A stretch of DNA of 64,000 bases. Source: CAZJRB01 sp964547995. Its GTDB lineage: Bacteria; Planctomycetota; Planctomycetia; Pirellulales; Thermoguttaceae. Positions 24,751 through 33,372 of this stretch are shown here, in pieces (the stretch's first letter is position 1; each line of letters begins with the position of its first letter). The stretch is from assembly GCA_964547995.1 (NCBI GenBank), contig CAZJRB010000006.1, positions 1 through 64,000 of the forward strand, given 5' to 3'. A program made the position numbers and the translations under genes. The notes under the pieces were generated by a model. The model had not been told where the DNA came from. It searched no databases and saw only the letters and a program-made list of their open reading frames with translations.

Positions 24751-25017
24751 TTACTTTGACTTGACCTTCTCGACCAGAACATCAGTCGGTTTGGTCAACT
24801 TGAGAACGCCCATCGCTTCGGCGGTTCCCAATGAGCGCCGGACGTGGTGAGTTGCGCTGCGAACATTCGAGTCCGCGCCGCTGTCGACGTGCAACTGATC
24901 GGCCTTTTCCGCCAGCGCCGATAACGTGGTTTTCCCGTTGACCTGACTGACCACTTGATTAGCGGCCTGCGCCATGCTGATCTTTTGCACCTTCGGTTCT
25001 GTTGCTTGTTTCGCCAT
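24751..25017 (-). CDS. Small soluble protein of unknown function near attR
   Basis: An 88-aa, Lys/Ala/Val-rich, mostly helical protein: KISMAQAANQVVSQVNGKTTLSALAEKADQLHVDSGADSNVRSATHHVRRSLGTAEAMGVLKLTKPTDVLVEKVKSK. The RSATHHVRRSLGTAEAMGVLKL section could be a winged-helix or histone-like fold. AAAGGAG lies 7-8 nt before ATG 25017. It has its own terminator, so it is probably expressed alone. It could be a DNA-binding accessory (integration/excision) or cargo. Confidence 0.65.
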   Translation of the reverse strand: MAKQATEPKVQKISMAQAANQVVSQVNGKTTLSALAEKADQLHVDSGADSNVRSATHHVRRSLGTAEAMGVLKLTKPTDVLVEKVKSK

Positions 25018-25299
25018 GGTTCGCTCCTTTGCAGTTTGCCGGGCAATACGGGCCGACGTCCGGTAGTGGACACCCGTCCACCACAGCGGCCAATATAGCC
25101 TACCCCCGCCAACAAGAAAAGGCCCCTTGCGGAGTTTTTTGCACCGACCCCCAGCGACCACAGGGGTAAGGGCAGCGGGTTAGGTGCCAAACTACCCACC
25201 CCATGCCAAAGCCCACCAGCGGACGCCTGGGGGCCAATTTGGGGCGGTGTGGCGTGGTAGGGGCCTGGCAGGGCAACGGTGCTTGCGGCTAGGGCAGCG

Positions 25300-25353
25300 G
25301 CGGTAGTATGTACTACCGCAAACGCACGTTTTGGCACGTTTTGGCACGTTTTG
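25300..25353. repeat. Palindrome plus three 10-bp iterons near attR
   Basis: gcggtagta-tg-tactaccgc (25300-25319) is a dyad with 9-bp arms. Next to it gcacgttttg occurs three times in tandem (25324-25333, 25334-25343, 25344-25353). The 10-bp period puts the units on one face of DNA. They lie 87 bp from attR, where integrase arm sites or replication iterons would be expected. The wider 25018-25439 gap holds no gene. Confidence 0.8.
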
Positions 25354-25439
25354 GCAGCAAGCCAGGAAGTGCGTTTTGCCCCTTGTTTTATAGGGTTTAC
25401 GGCGATTTTGGGGGCAACGCGAGAGGGGCGGGTAAAGGC

Positions 25440-25478
25440 TTAGCAAACCCGCGCTTTCGACCACTCAGCCACCTCTCC
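25440..25478. other. attR, 39-bp duplicated 5' half of tRNA-Ser
   Basis: Identical to 15284-15322. On the minus strand the sequence upstream (complement of 25479 onward) has a TACAAT 14 nt before tRNA base 1, a plausible -10 of the original tRNA promoter, now driving only the truncated half. Confidence 0.92.
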
Positions 25479-25750
25479 GGATTGTCTAACGCATTGTAAA
25501 ATAACGACTTATAGTTAACTCTTAACGCCCCGGACAGACTTGGTGTAGTAATTTCTAACCGAGCGGCCATCTTACCAAAAGGATACCAAAAAGCGGCGCA
25601 GGAAGCAAACCCCGCCGGGATCTCCCCTTGTTCCGGCGTGCGTCGGGGCAGTAGGTGAACGAGCATTCTCGACGATCCATTCTTGTCTCTTGTCTCTTTT
25701 CACGATTTCGCCGCGGCAGCGGTTTACTGGCGTCCCCACTCCCGATTTTA
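25479..25750. other. Intergenic flank right of the element
   Basis: AT-rich next to attR, then a GC-rich stretch with no credible frame. A short duplication, ttgtctcttgtctctttt, lies at about 25682-25699. Confidence 0.4.
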
Positions 25751-27292
25751 TCAGGCGTCGAACTTGATTCCCTGCGCAAGCGGCAATTCGGACGAATAGT
25801 TGACGGTATTGGTCGTGCGGCGCATGTAGGCCTTCCATGCGTCGGAGCCGGATTCCCGGCCGCCGCCGGTGTCCTTCTCGCCGCCGAACGCGCCGCCGAT
25901 TTCCGCCCCGCTCGTGCCGATATTCACGTTGACGATGCCGCAGTCGGAACCCATCGGCGAGCAGAACAGCCCGGCCTCGCGGATGTCCTGGGTGAGAATC
26001 GCCGAGGCCAATCCCTGCGGCACGTCGTTGTGGATGGCCAGTGCATCGTCAAACGACCGGTAGCGAATGAGGTAGAGAATCGGGGCGAAGGTTTCCTGTC
26101 GGATGATCGGGGCGTCCGGCGAAATCTCGACGATCGCCGGACGGTAATACGTGCCGCCGCCGGGTACGCCGTCGGTGACCAGACCGCCGCCGTGGACCGT
26201 GCCGCCCTGTTGACGGGCCTTTTTCAGCGCTTCGTCGGCGGCAGCACCGGCTTGCGCATCGATCAGCGGGCCGACCAGCGTGCCTTCGTCAAGCGGATTG
26301 CCGATCGGAAGCCGGTCGTAGACGGGCAAGAGCCGTTCGAGGAGCTCATTGGCGATGCTTTCGTGAGCGATCAGCCGCCGCAAGGTCGTGCACCGCTGGC
26401 CGGCGGTGCCCACCGCAGCAAACACGATGGACCGCACGGCCAACTCCAGGTCGGCCGACGGCGCGACGATCATTCCGTTGTTCCCGCTGAGTTCCAAGAG
26501 CGACCGCCCCAGCCGCGCGGCGACCGTCGCGGCAACCGCACGCCCCATCGGCACGGAACCGGTGGCCGAAATCAGGGGCACCGCCTCGGAAGCCGCCAGC
26601 GCCTGGCCCACCTCCGGCCCGAGACCCACGACGAAACTGACGACCTCCGGCGGCACCTCGGGCATCTCATCGAGCACTTCACTGACGATTGCCTGACATG
26701 CCATCGCGCACAGCGGCGTCTTTTCGGAAGGTTTCCAGACGATCGGATCGCCGCAGACCAGCCCGATCATGGCATTCCATGCCCAGACGGCCACGGGAAA
26801 GTTGAACGCCGTAATCACGCCCACCGGTCCCAAGGGATGCCACTGCTCGGCCAGCCGGTGGCGGGGCCGCTCGCTGGCGATTGTCAGCCCGTAGAGCTGG
26901 CGGCTCAGGCCCACGGCAAAGTCGCAGATGTCGATCATTTCCTGCACTTCGCCCTGGGCTTCCTGAACGATCTTACCGGCTTCCCAACTGACCACCGTGC
27001 CGAGGTCGTCTTTATACACACGAAGTCTCTCGCCGATGCGGCGAACGAACTCTCCACGTTGTGGTGCGGGCACCATTCGCCACGTCTTGAAGGCCTCGCC
27101 GGTGGCTTCGACTGCCTGCGGCACTTGCTCCGGCGACGACGCTGGAAACGACGCAAGCTCCGATCCGTCGATCGGGGAGCGCACGGTGAGTGGCAGGTCC
27201 GATCCGGTAATCCAACGCTTGCCAACGGCCATGGCCGCCGGCTCGGCGGGCACGTGCAGCCGGTCCAGGACTTCACGTATCGGATGAGTCAT
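25751..27292 (-). CDS. Alpha-aminoadipate semialdehyde dehydrogenase-like (ALDH7 family)
   Basis: A 513-aa enzyme that should oxidise 2-aminoadipate-6-semialdehyde (or its cyclic P6C form) to 2-aminoadipate. ALDH7 hallmarks are ITAFNFPVAVW with N164, K187 in VWKPSEKTP, E267 in LLELSGNNG, C301 in GTAGQRCTT, and the C-terminal GTSGAEIGGAFGGEKDTGGGRESGSDAW block. The ATG at 27292 has AAGGAG 6 nt upstream; a GTG one codon earlier is also possible. It overlaps the end of the saccharopine dehydrogenase gene by 20 nt, so the two lysine-degradation steps are co-expressed. Confidence 0.92.
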   Translation of the reverse strand: MTHPIREVLDRLHVPAEPAAMAVGKRWITGSDLPLTVRSPIDGSELASFPASSPEQVPQAVEATGEAFKTWRMVPAPQRGEFVRRIGERLRVYKDDLGTVVSWEAGKIVQEAQGEVQEMIDICDFAVGLSRQLYGLTIASERPRHRLAEQWHPLGPVGVITAFNFPVAVWAWNAMIGLVCGDPIVWKPSEKTPLCAMACQAIVSEVLDEMPEVPPEVVSFVVGLGPEVGQALAASEAVPLISATGSVPMGRAVAATVAARLGRSLLELSGNNGMIVAPSADLELAVRSIVFAAVGTAGQRCTTLRRLIAHESIANELLERLLPVYDRLPIGNPLDEGTLVGPLIDAQAGAAADEALKKARQQGGTVHGGGLVTDGVPGGGTYYRPAIVEISPDAPIIRQETFAPILYLIRYRSFDDALAIHNDVPQGLASAILTQDIREAGLFCSPMGSDCGIVNVNIGTSGAEIGGAFGGEKDTGGGRESGSDAWKAYMRRTTNTVNYSSELPLAQGIKFDA

Positions 27293-28424
27293 CACTTTCT
27301 CCTTCCGGGTGGCCGATAATCCGTGTCACATTCACGGGGCCCTCGCTGTCGTAGTACCCGCCAAAGCGGTTCTTGATGAACTCGTCGAAATCGATGTCTT
27401 CCTGCTTGACGAAGCCCGACGAGGGTAGCTTGCCCGCGGTGTGTAGGTCGAGTGCCGCACAAAGGCCGGCCGCCGTGGTAATCTGGATGGCACTGAGAGG
27501 ATGCCCGTCGACCTTGGTCCGGTAGATCTTCCGCGCATCGGTAATTTGTACGAGTTGGTCCCACTGCCAACCGGTGACGGTACAGAAGATTACGACGACG
27601 TCCTGATAGGTCACCGGAACGGCCTTTTCCAGGACGTCCTTGAGCACCTCGCGCCGCTGGCCCAACCGAAGTTCGTTCACCAGGAAGACCGCCAGGTCGT
27701 GGTGGCCCACGTATCGAATGGTGCGGTAGTTCAGTTCACGAACCTGGCCTTCGAGCGTCTCGCAGAGCGTGCCGAGACCGCCGGACGTGTTGAATGCCTC
27801 GTACTGCACGCCCTCCAGAGAGAAATGCTCGAGACCTTCCAGCGGCAGCACCTCGATCTGTTTCCCTTGGTGAATCGCCTCGCAGGGGTTGCAGTACTCG
27901 TTGATCAGCCCGTCGGTCGACCAGGTCAAGTTGTACCTCAATTCACTGGATGGGAACTTCGGCAGTGCTCCGACGCGCATGTGTATGGTATCGAGTGCCG
28001 CGAACGACCTGGTGAGATGATACGCCAGGATCGAGATGAACCCCGGCGCCAGGCCGCACTGCGGCATGAATATCTGTCCCGGCGCCGCCTTCGCAGCGAT
28101 TTGTCGCACCTGCCGAGTCGTTTGGATGTCCTCGGTGAGGTCGAAGTAGCTTTTGCCCGAATCCAGTGCGAGTTGCGCGACCGTCGGGTTGAACCGGTAG
28201 CTCAGCGCGGAGACGATGCTGTCGTGCTCGCGAACGGCGTGGGAGAGTTTATCGGAGTCGGTAGCGTCGAGCAAGAGGGTTTCGATATTCGCCTGTTCGG
28301 CCAAGTGTCCGAAGGCTTTTTGGTCGGCGTCGGCCACACACACCCGATAGTCGCCGCTTGCGGCCAAAAGCCTGGCGATCGCTCGGCCGATCTTCCCGCA
28401 CCCGAGCAACAAGACCGAATGCAT
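27273..28424 (-). CDS. Saccharopine dehydrogenase family protein
   Basis: A 383-aa protein of the saccharopine dehydrogenase/reductase type. It has an N-terminal Rossmann motif, LLLGCGKIGRAIA (5-17), DATD near 53-56, and an internal C-terminal catalytic domain with CGLAPGFISILAYHL and TWSTDGLINEYCNP. With the ALDH7 enzyme it forms the saccharopine branch of lysine catabolism, releasing glutamate and aminoadipate semialdehyde. A good GGGAGGA site precedes ATG 28424. A lysine-ketoglutarate reductase partner is not in this window. Confidence 0.88.
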   Translation of the reverse strand: MHSVLLLGCGKIGRAIARLLAASGDYRVCVADADQKAFGHLAEQANIETLLLDATDSDKLSHAVREHDSIVSALSYRFNPTVAQLALDSGKSYFDLTEDIQTTRQVRQIAAKAAPGQIFMPQCGLAPGFISILAYHLTRSFAALDTIHMRVGALPKFPSSELRYNLTWSTDGLINEYCNPCEAIHQGKQIEVLPLEGLEHFSLEGVQYEAFNTSGGLGTLCETLEGQVRELNYRTIRYVGHHDLAVFLVNELRLGQRREVLKDVLEKAVPVTYQDVVVIFCTVTGWQWDQLVQITDARKIYRTKVDGHPLSAIQITTAAGLCAALDLHTAGKLPSSGFVKQEDIDFDEFIKNRFGGYYDSEGPVNVTRIIGHPEGESDDSSDT

Positions 28425-28898
28425 CTGATTCCTCCCTCATTGAACAGCGGTTTGTGTGGGTCTGACGGCTCTTTCCACACCAGTGGTCATTGTACATCAA
28501 ATCCGAATACCGTGAAGCGGGCATGGCCGTCCGGCGAGAACTCGCGCTTGGCATTTAATCACGAACGTGGGTTCTCACTTCTGCCACGACGGCAAGCAGT
28601 GGGTACGTTGGTCGCCCTGGACGACTCCTTCCTGCGCGTCGTCGTAGGCCCAGGGCCGGTAAAGAGGTCGGCGGTGTCGTTTTGGGCCTGCTCGCAGAAG
28701 TCGCCGGCGCCTGCCTGGATGGAGCAGTCTGGCGGCCGAGGAGCCCCCGGGCAGTTCTCCCCCTCTTTCGGCTGTCACCCTTTTGGACTTATTTTGTGCC
28801 GCCCTTCGGCCGAGTCTGCCCGCTGCCCACGGTCCACTCCGGGTCGTTTGGTCAACAGTATCATCAATTCCCGGGATTAGGGGGTTGGGGGATAGCGG

Positions 28899-28983
28899 AT
28901 GAGTATTGAGTACTGAGTACTGAGCACCTCGCACGTGCTGAGGAATATCGAATGTCGAGCGATGAATATCGAATGTCGAATGT
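28899..28983. repeat. Short tandem repeats in a gene-free region
   Basis: A 28425-29356 gap without a credible gene contains tgagtattgagtactgagtactgagcac (28899-28926) and the repeated word gaatatcgaatgtcga (about 28942-28980). Frames across it translate to repetitive 'STFDI' peptides and Arg-rich sequence, so no CDS is called. Confidence 0.6.
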
Positions 28984-29130
28984 CTTCCGTTTTGACCTTC
29001 AAAATTCACCGTTCGATATTATATTCGTTATTCAAATCAGGAATCCGGCTTGGCCGGCGGGATTTCAAGGGGTTGCGCGATTCATTGGCCCCTTTCACCC
29101 GGTGACCGCCGTGGCGTTTATCTCGACGGC

Positions 29131-29276
29131 CAGGGTATGCGTTGCCCTCCAGCTTCCTTCAGACGGCCGGTTGCCCTTCCGCCCTTGCTTTCGGCTAGTA
29201 CTTCGACTACAAAGTAGTCAGGTTTACGTACAGGGGACTTACACCCCACACGTTCGCGTCCATGCCGGGCGTACAC
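29131..29276 (-). mobile_element. Group II intron 5'-end remnant
   Basis: On the minus strand from 29276: GTGTACGCCCGGCATGG, then GTGTGGGGTGTAAGTCCCC, AGTACTAGCCGAAAGCAAGGGCGG, and CTGAAGGAAGCTGGAGGGCAACGCATACC. This order and wording match what I recall of domain I of bacterial group II introns (GTGYG 5' end, 'GGGGTGCAAGTCCCC', 'CTAGCCGAAGGCAAGGG', 'TCTGAAGGAAGCCGGAGGCAAA'). No reverse transcriptase frame or domain V follows, so this is a truncated remnant. The 5' splice position would be near 29276/29277. Confidence 0.65.
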
Positions 29277-29356
29277 CATCGGGTCGAGGCAACGCGGCGG
29301 ATCGCGCGCCTCACCCGTGATGTTATGCCCGTCTCGGACGTGAAGGCGAGAATCAA

Positions 29357-30463
29357 ATGACGCACAAGAGTACCCGACGGGATTTTCTGCGAGGAAAAAC
29401 GGCCCGGGACGCGATGGCCGATGCGGTCGGCGATGCGCGGCCGAAGGGCAACACGCCGAACGGGTCACAAGACGCCAACGCGTATGTCCTTCGCGTCGGC
29501 CGCGAGGCGATGGCCTGCGAGTTCGAGGTGCGGCTCAACGCCGGGCAGTATGTGTACGGGACCGAACTCGCGCTGGAGACCCTCGATCTCGTCAACCGGC
29601 TGGAGGAGCAACTGTCGTTCTTCCGTGAGGATAGCGATATCTGTCGCATCAACCGGACCGCGGCTGCGGGGCCGGTGGAAGTCGAGCCGCGTTTGTTCGC
29701 CCTGCTCGAGCTGGCCTCGCAACTGCACCACGCGACCGACGGGGCCTTCGATCTGACGGCCACGCCGCTTTGGGAGGCCTGGGGATTCGCCCGGCGCGAG
29801 GGGTCCGTGCCGGATGAGCGACAGATCGAAGAGGCCCTGGAACTCGTCGGGGGCGATCTGGTTGAGCTGGACTCGGCGAAGAGGACCGTTTGGTTTCGCA
29901 AGCCCGGCGTGCGGCTGAATCTCGGTGGCATCGGCAAAGGATACGCCTTGGACTGCTGTGCGGAGGAGCTGAGCGACTCGGGCGTCGCGGATTTTCTGAT
30001 CCACGGCGGCCGGAGCAGTGTGCTGTCGTGCGGGTGTCGGCGAGGCGGGCGGGACGAATCGGCCGAGACATCGGATTCCGGTTGGGAAGTCGGGATCGCA
30101 CACCCGCTGCGGCCCGATCGGCGACTCGGCAGGATCCGACTTGCGAACCAGGCACTTTCCACCTCCGGTTCTTGGGCTCAATCGTTCCTTCACGAGGGTC
30201 GGCGCTACGCCCACATTGTCGATCCCCGCAGCGGCCGGCCGGCCGAAGGCATCTTGTCGGCGACGGCCATCGCCCCCACCGCCGCAGAGGCCGATGCGTT
30301 GTCGACGGCGTTCTACGTGCTGGGCCCCGAGCGGACTGCGGAGTATTGCGACGCCCGCGCCGGCGTTGCCGCGGTGTTCGCCTGCGGCGTCCGTCATCAC
30401 GGCGGCATGGAAATCCAAACGGCCGGGCTGGAAGATGGGGAACTGTACGATCGAGCGGTTTGA
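29357..30463 (+). CDS. apbE: FAD:protein FMN transferase, ApbE family
   Basis: A 368-aa enzyme that attaches FMN to Thr/Ser of exported redox proteins. It starts with a Tat-like TRRDFLRG motif. ApbE signatures are NLGGIGKGYALD (~194-205), YAHIVDPRSGRP (~290) and TAAEADALSTAFYVLG (~315), where Asp and Thr bind Mg/FAD. A Gly/Ser-rich insertion with Cys (SSVLSCGCRRGGRDESAE) interrupts the usual core. ATG 29357 follows GGCGAG. It is 22 bp before the response regulator gene. No obvious flavoprotein target lies nearby. Confidence 0.88.
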   Translation: MTHKSTRRDFLRGKTARDAMADAVGDARPKGNTPNGSQDANAYVLRVGREAMACEFEVRLNAGQYVYGTELALETLDLVNRLEEQLSFFREDSDICRINRTAAAGPVEVEPRLFALLELASQLHHATDGAFDLTATPLWEAWGFARREGSVPDERQIEEALELVGGDLVELDSAKRTVWFRKPGVRLNLGGIGKGYALDCCAEELSDSGVADFLIHGGRSSVLSCGCRRGGRDESAETSDSGWEVGIAHPLRPDRRLGRIRLANQALSTSGSWAQSFLHEGRRYAHIVDPRSGRPAEGILSATAIAPTAAEADALSTAFYVLGPERTAEYCDARAGVAAVFACGVRHHGGMEIQTAGLEDGELYDRAV

Positions 30464-30484
30464 TTACGACACGCCTGAAGTGAC

Positions 30485-31624
30485 ATGGAAAAACAACACT
30501 TGAATATCCTCATGGTGGAGGACGATTCGGACGACGTCTGCATCGTTCGCGACCTGCTGGGCGATCGTTGGGACGGGTCGTTCCAACTCGATCACGTCGA
30601 ACTTCTCAAGGACGGGTTGACTCGTCTCGGCGCAGGATCTTTCGACGCCGTATTGCTCGACCTGAATTTGCCCGACAGCACGGGGTTGGATACCCTGTCG
30701 GCACTTTTTGCCGATGCCGGCGACGTACCGGTGGTAGTGCTGACCGGCCACAACGATGAAGAAACCGCCATGAAGGCGGTCCAGGCCGGGGCCCAGGATT
30801 ATCTCGTCAAGGGGCTGGTCGATGGTCATTCGTTAGTGCGCTCGATTCGCTATGCCATCGAACGGAGCCGACGACAACGTGCCGAGGAAGCAATGCGCGA
30901 GGCCACGAAGGAATTCCGTGTCGCCGGCGAAATCCAACAACGCCTGTTTCCGCTCGAATCGCCCAAGCTTGACGGGTTTGATATTGCCGGAGCCGTATAC
31001 CCGGCCACGGCCACGGCCGGCGATTATTTTGACTATATCCCCATGCTCAACGATTGCGTCGGGATCGTTGTGGGCGACGTAAGCGGCCACGGAATGGGCC
31101 CGGCACTGCTGATGTCGGAAACACGTGCCTGCCTGCGGACTCTCACGCAGTCGTATTTCGATGTGGGGGACATCCTGACCCGTGCAAACCGGCTCCTGGC
31201 CGCCGATACCGACGACTTTCATTTCGTTACGCTGGCCATGGCGAGGCTCGATCCCCTGACACACACGCTGGTGTACGCCGGCGCAGGACAACGGGGTTAT
31301 CTGCTGGACGATGAAGATGTTACAGTGACGCTTGACAGCACAAGCGCGCCGCTGGGAGTCTGGGCGGACACGATCGTACCGACGGCCCCGCCCCGGGTGC
31401 TCGAGTCCGGTGAAATCGTAACTCTCTTCACCGATGGCGTCGCCGAAGCGGAATCACCCGACAAGGTCCGCTTTGGCGTTGCCCGGGCACTGGAGATCAT
31501 TCGCACCGAGCGAAACCGCCCGGCCGCTACCATCGTCGCGAAAATTCATCGGCAAATCACCGACTTCTGCCGGAATCAACCACAACGCGACGATATTACG
31601 ATCGTCGTGGTGAAGGTGGAGTGA
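30485..31624 (+). CDS. Response regulator with SpoIIE/RsbU-type PP2C phosphatase
   Basis: A 379-aa two-domain signalling protein. Receiver domain 1-125: acidic pair ED (12-14), phospho-acceptor D59 in LLDLNLPD, T in VVLTGHND, and K in DYLVKGL. A coiled linker (RSRRQRAEEAMREATKEFRVAGEIQQRLFP, ~128-157) leads into the PP2C domain, with metal-binding VVGDVSGHGMGPAL, FVTLAMARLD, LFTDGVAEA and QRDDITIVVVK at the end. It probably dephosphorylates an anti-sigma-factor antagonist, linking a histidine kinase to sigma-factor partner switching. Neither kinase nor STAS partner is adjacent. Confidence 0.9.
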   Translation: MEKQHLNILMVEDDSDDVCIVRDLLGDRWDGSFQLDHVELLKDGLTRLGAGSFDAVLLDLNLPDSTGLDTLSALFADAGDVPVVVLTGHNDEETAMKAVQAGAQDYLVKGLVDGHSLVRSIRYAIERSRRQRAEEAMREATKEFRVAGEIQQRLFPLESPKLDGFDIAGAVYPATATAGDYFDYIPMLNDCVGIVVGDVSGHGMGPALLMSETRACLRTLTQSYFDVGDILTRANRLLAADTDDFHFVTLAMARLDPLTHTLVYAGAGQRGYLLDDEDVTVTLDSTSAPLGVWADTIVPTAPPRVLESGEIVTLFTDGVAEAESPDKVRFGVARALEIIRTERNRPAATIVAKIHRQITDFCRNQPQRDDITIVVVKVE

Positions 31625-31728
31625 CGCTATTGATTCGGATTCCCGCAGAGAGTAGGATAAAGCCGTCCGCTTGGCTTCCCTCTGCCCTTGGGAACGTTCT
31701 GCACAATATCGACAAGACGGGGTGAATC

Positions 31729-33372
31729 ATGATGAAACGAATCACGCTGGCGCGATCCGAGGCCGGCGCCGTCCGGCTTCTCTTGCTTTTGTTGGTACTA
31801 CTGATCGGCACAAGCCGACCTGCGGCGGGTCAACTCCTGCGGCGGCTTCTCGAAGAGATGTCCCTGAAGGAAGAGGACCCGGTTATCCGCCAGGGCGTGG
31901 AAGCGTACAATCAGGGTATCCATGCGGAAGAAAAGGGCCAACTCGATACCGCGAAGCAGTGGTTCACCCGCGCAATTCAACTCAACCCGCGATTCGCCAA
32001 GGCCTACAGTGAGCGTGGCCTGGTACAGACGATGCAGGGGGATTTCCAGCAGGCCCTGGCCGACTTGAACATGGCGGTCCGACTAAATCCCGAGGACGCT
32101 ACCGTCCGATTCAATCGCGGTTTTTTTTACTACAACCAAGGCGAACTTGACAAGGCTGTCGCCGACTATGATCAGGCAATCCGCCTCGATCCGACCTATG
32201 CCGACGCATGGCGCGATCGGGGGTTTATCCGTGCGATGCAGGGGAAGATCAATCCGGCCCTGACCGACTTGAATTATGCAATACGCCTCGACCCGAAAGA
32301 CGTCGATGCCTACGTCAGCCGCGGGTTTGCCTATACCCAGCAAGGCGATTACCGACGGGCCGTTGCCGACTACGACCTGGCCCTGCGGCTGGAACCCGAC
32401 AATGCACAGGCTCTGGCGGATCGGGGATATGCACACGCCATGAGCGACAATTTCGATGCCGCACTGCAGGACTTGGACCGCGCCATCCAACTGGCCCCCA
32501 AGAACGCGGACGCCCGTTTCAGCCGCGGGTTCGTCTACTCCAAAAAAGCCGATTTCGACAAGGCGATCGCCGAATATGACGAGGCGCTACGGCTTGATCC
32601 GGAATATGGGGAAGTCTATCGCGAACGCGGCTTCGCCCGGATAATGAAGGGCGATCTCGATAAGGCTTTCAGCGATACACATGAAGCGGTCCGCTTAGAA
32701 CCGGGCGACGCCGAAGCGAGGGTCATTCGAGGGCTTGTCTATTTCCGCAAAGCTGAACCGAAGAAGGCAATCGCTGACTTCACGGAAGCGGTCCGACTCG
32801 ATCCTTATCTGGTCGCTGCCCGATTGCGCAGGGCGGTTGCCTATCTGAAAGAGGGCGATCTTGACCGTGCCGTGGCCGACTACAAGACAGCGATCCGCAT
32901 CGATGCCCAAAGCCCTGAAACCTACAAGAGCTGGATTGCCGACATGGGCGGCGCCGCGGAGCCCGGGAAGGTCATCGATCGGCTCGAGAAAGCCCTTGTC
33001 GAGAAGAAAGGCGCTGCGAAGGTACACTACAAGCAAGGTGTAAAACTACAGACAGAGGGCAATCTCGACCAGGCCATCGCCGAGTACGATCTGGCCGTGC
33101 AGGAATACCCTAGGTATGCCGGCGTCTACTACAACCGCGGCCTTGCATACCGAAAACAGGGCAATCTCGATAAGGCAATCGCCAGTTACACCCAGGCCAT
33201 TCGGCTCGATCCGAAACTGGTCGCAGCCTATGCCAATCGCGGCTATGTCTTCTACATGAAGGGTGAACGAAACCGTGCGTTGGCCGACCTAGACAAGGTC
33301 CTCGAACTCGATCCGGACAATGACGCAGCTCGTAAGAGCCGCGAGATCATCCAGCAAATGCAAGGCCCGTGA
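31729..33372 (+). CDS. Exported protein with about 14 TPR units
   Basis: A 547-aa protein with a signal peptide (VRLLLLLLVLLIGTSRPAAG) followed by regular 34-residue TPRs (consensus A..DYDQAIRLDPTYADAW.DRGFI...G) from residue ~50 to the end. One degenerate unit (APESYKSWIADMGGAAEPGKVI, ~385-410) breaks the array. Two ATG codons (31729, 31732) are possible, with GACGGGGTGA upstream. It is probably a periplasmic scaffold. Regular repeats suggest recent internal duplication. Confidence 0.82.
   Translation: MMKRITLARSEAGAVRLLLLLLVLLIGTSRPAAGQLLRRLLEEMSLKEEDPVIRQGVEAYNQGIHAEEKGQLDTAKQWFTRAIQLNPRFAKAYSERGLVQTMQGDFQQALADLNMAVRLNPEDATVRFNRGFFYYNQGELDKAVADYDQAIRLDPTYADAWRDRGFIRAMQGKINPALTDLNYAIRLDPKDVDAYVSRGFAYTQQGDYRRAVADYDLALRLEPDNAQALADRGYAHAMSDNFDAALQDLDRAIQLAPKNADARFSRGFVYSKKADFDKAIAEYDEALRLDPEYGEVYRERGFARIMKGDLDKAFSDTHEAVRLEPGDAEARVIRGLVYFRKAEPKKAIADFTEAVRLDPYLVAARLRRAVAYLKEGDLDRAVADYKTAIRIDAQSPETYKSWIADMGGAAEPGKVIDRLEKALVEKKGAAKVHYKQGVKLQTEGNLDQAIAEYDLAVQEYPRYAGVYYNRGLAYRKQGNLDKAIASYTQAIRLDPKLVAAYANRGYVFYMKGERNRALADLDKVLELDPDNDAARKSREIIQQMQGP

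Larger units (their letters stand above)
15284..25478. mobile_element. 10.2-kb tRNA-integrated element with terminase, satellite-like
   Basis: Bounded by a 39-bp perfect direct repeat (15284-15322 and 25440-25478) equal to the 5' half of tRNA-Ser(GCT). The unit length is 10,156 bp. Content in order: tyrosine integrase beside attL, AT-hook/HTH regulator, excisionase-like HTH, DUF3987-like P-loop protein, primase-type zinc finger, TerS-like, TerL, three small proteins, then on the other strand a small protein, a zinc-ribbon protein and a membrane protein. No portal, capsid, protease, tail or lysis gene is seen. The DNA looks less GC-rich than its flanks. Best reading: a phage satellite or a degenerate prophage that keeps integration, replication and packaging functions. 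Confidence 0.85.

Noticed and set aside
25324..25353. Short CRISPR or satellite DNA
   Set aside because: Three abutting 10-bp units without spacers; better seen as iterons.
28575..29009. 144-aa minus-strand frame in the gap before apbE
   Set aside because: Encodes repetitive STFDI peptides from tandem repeats and Arg-rich sequence; no gene features.
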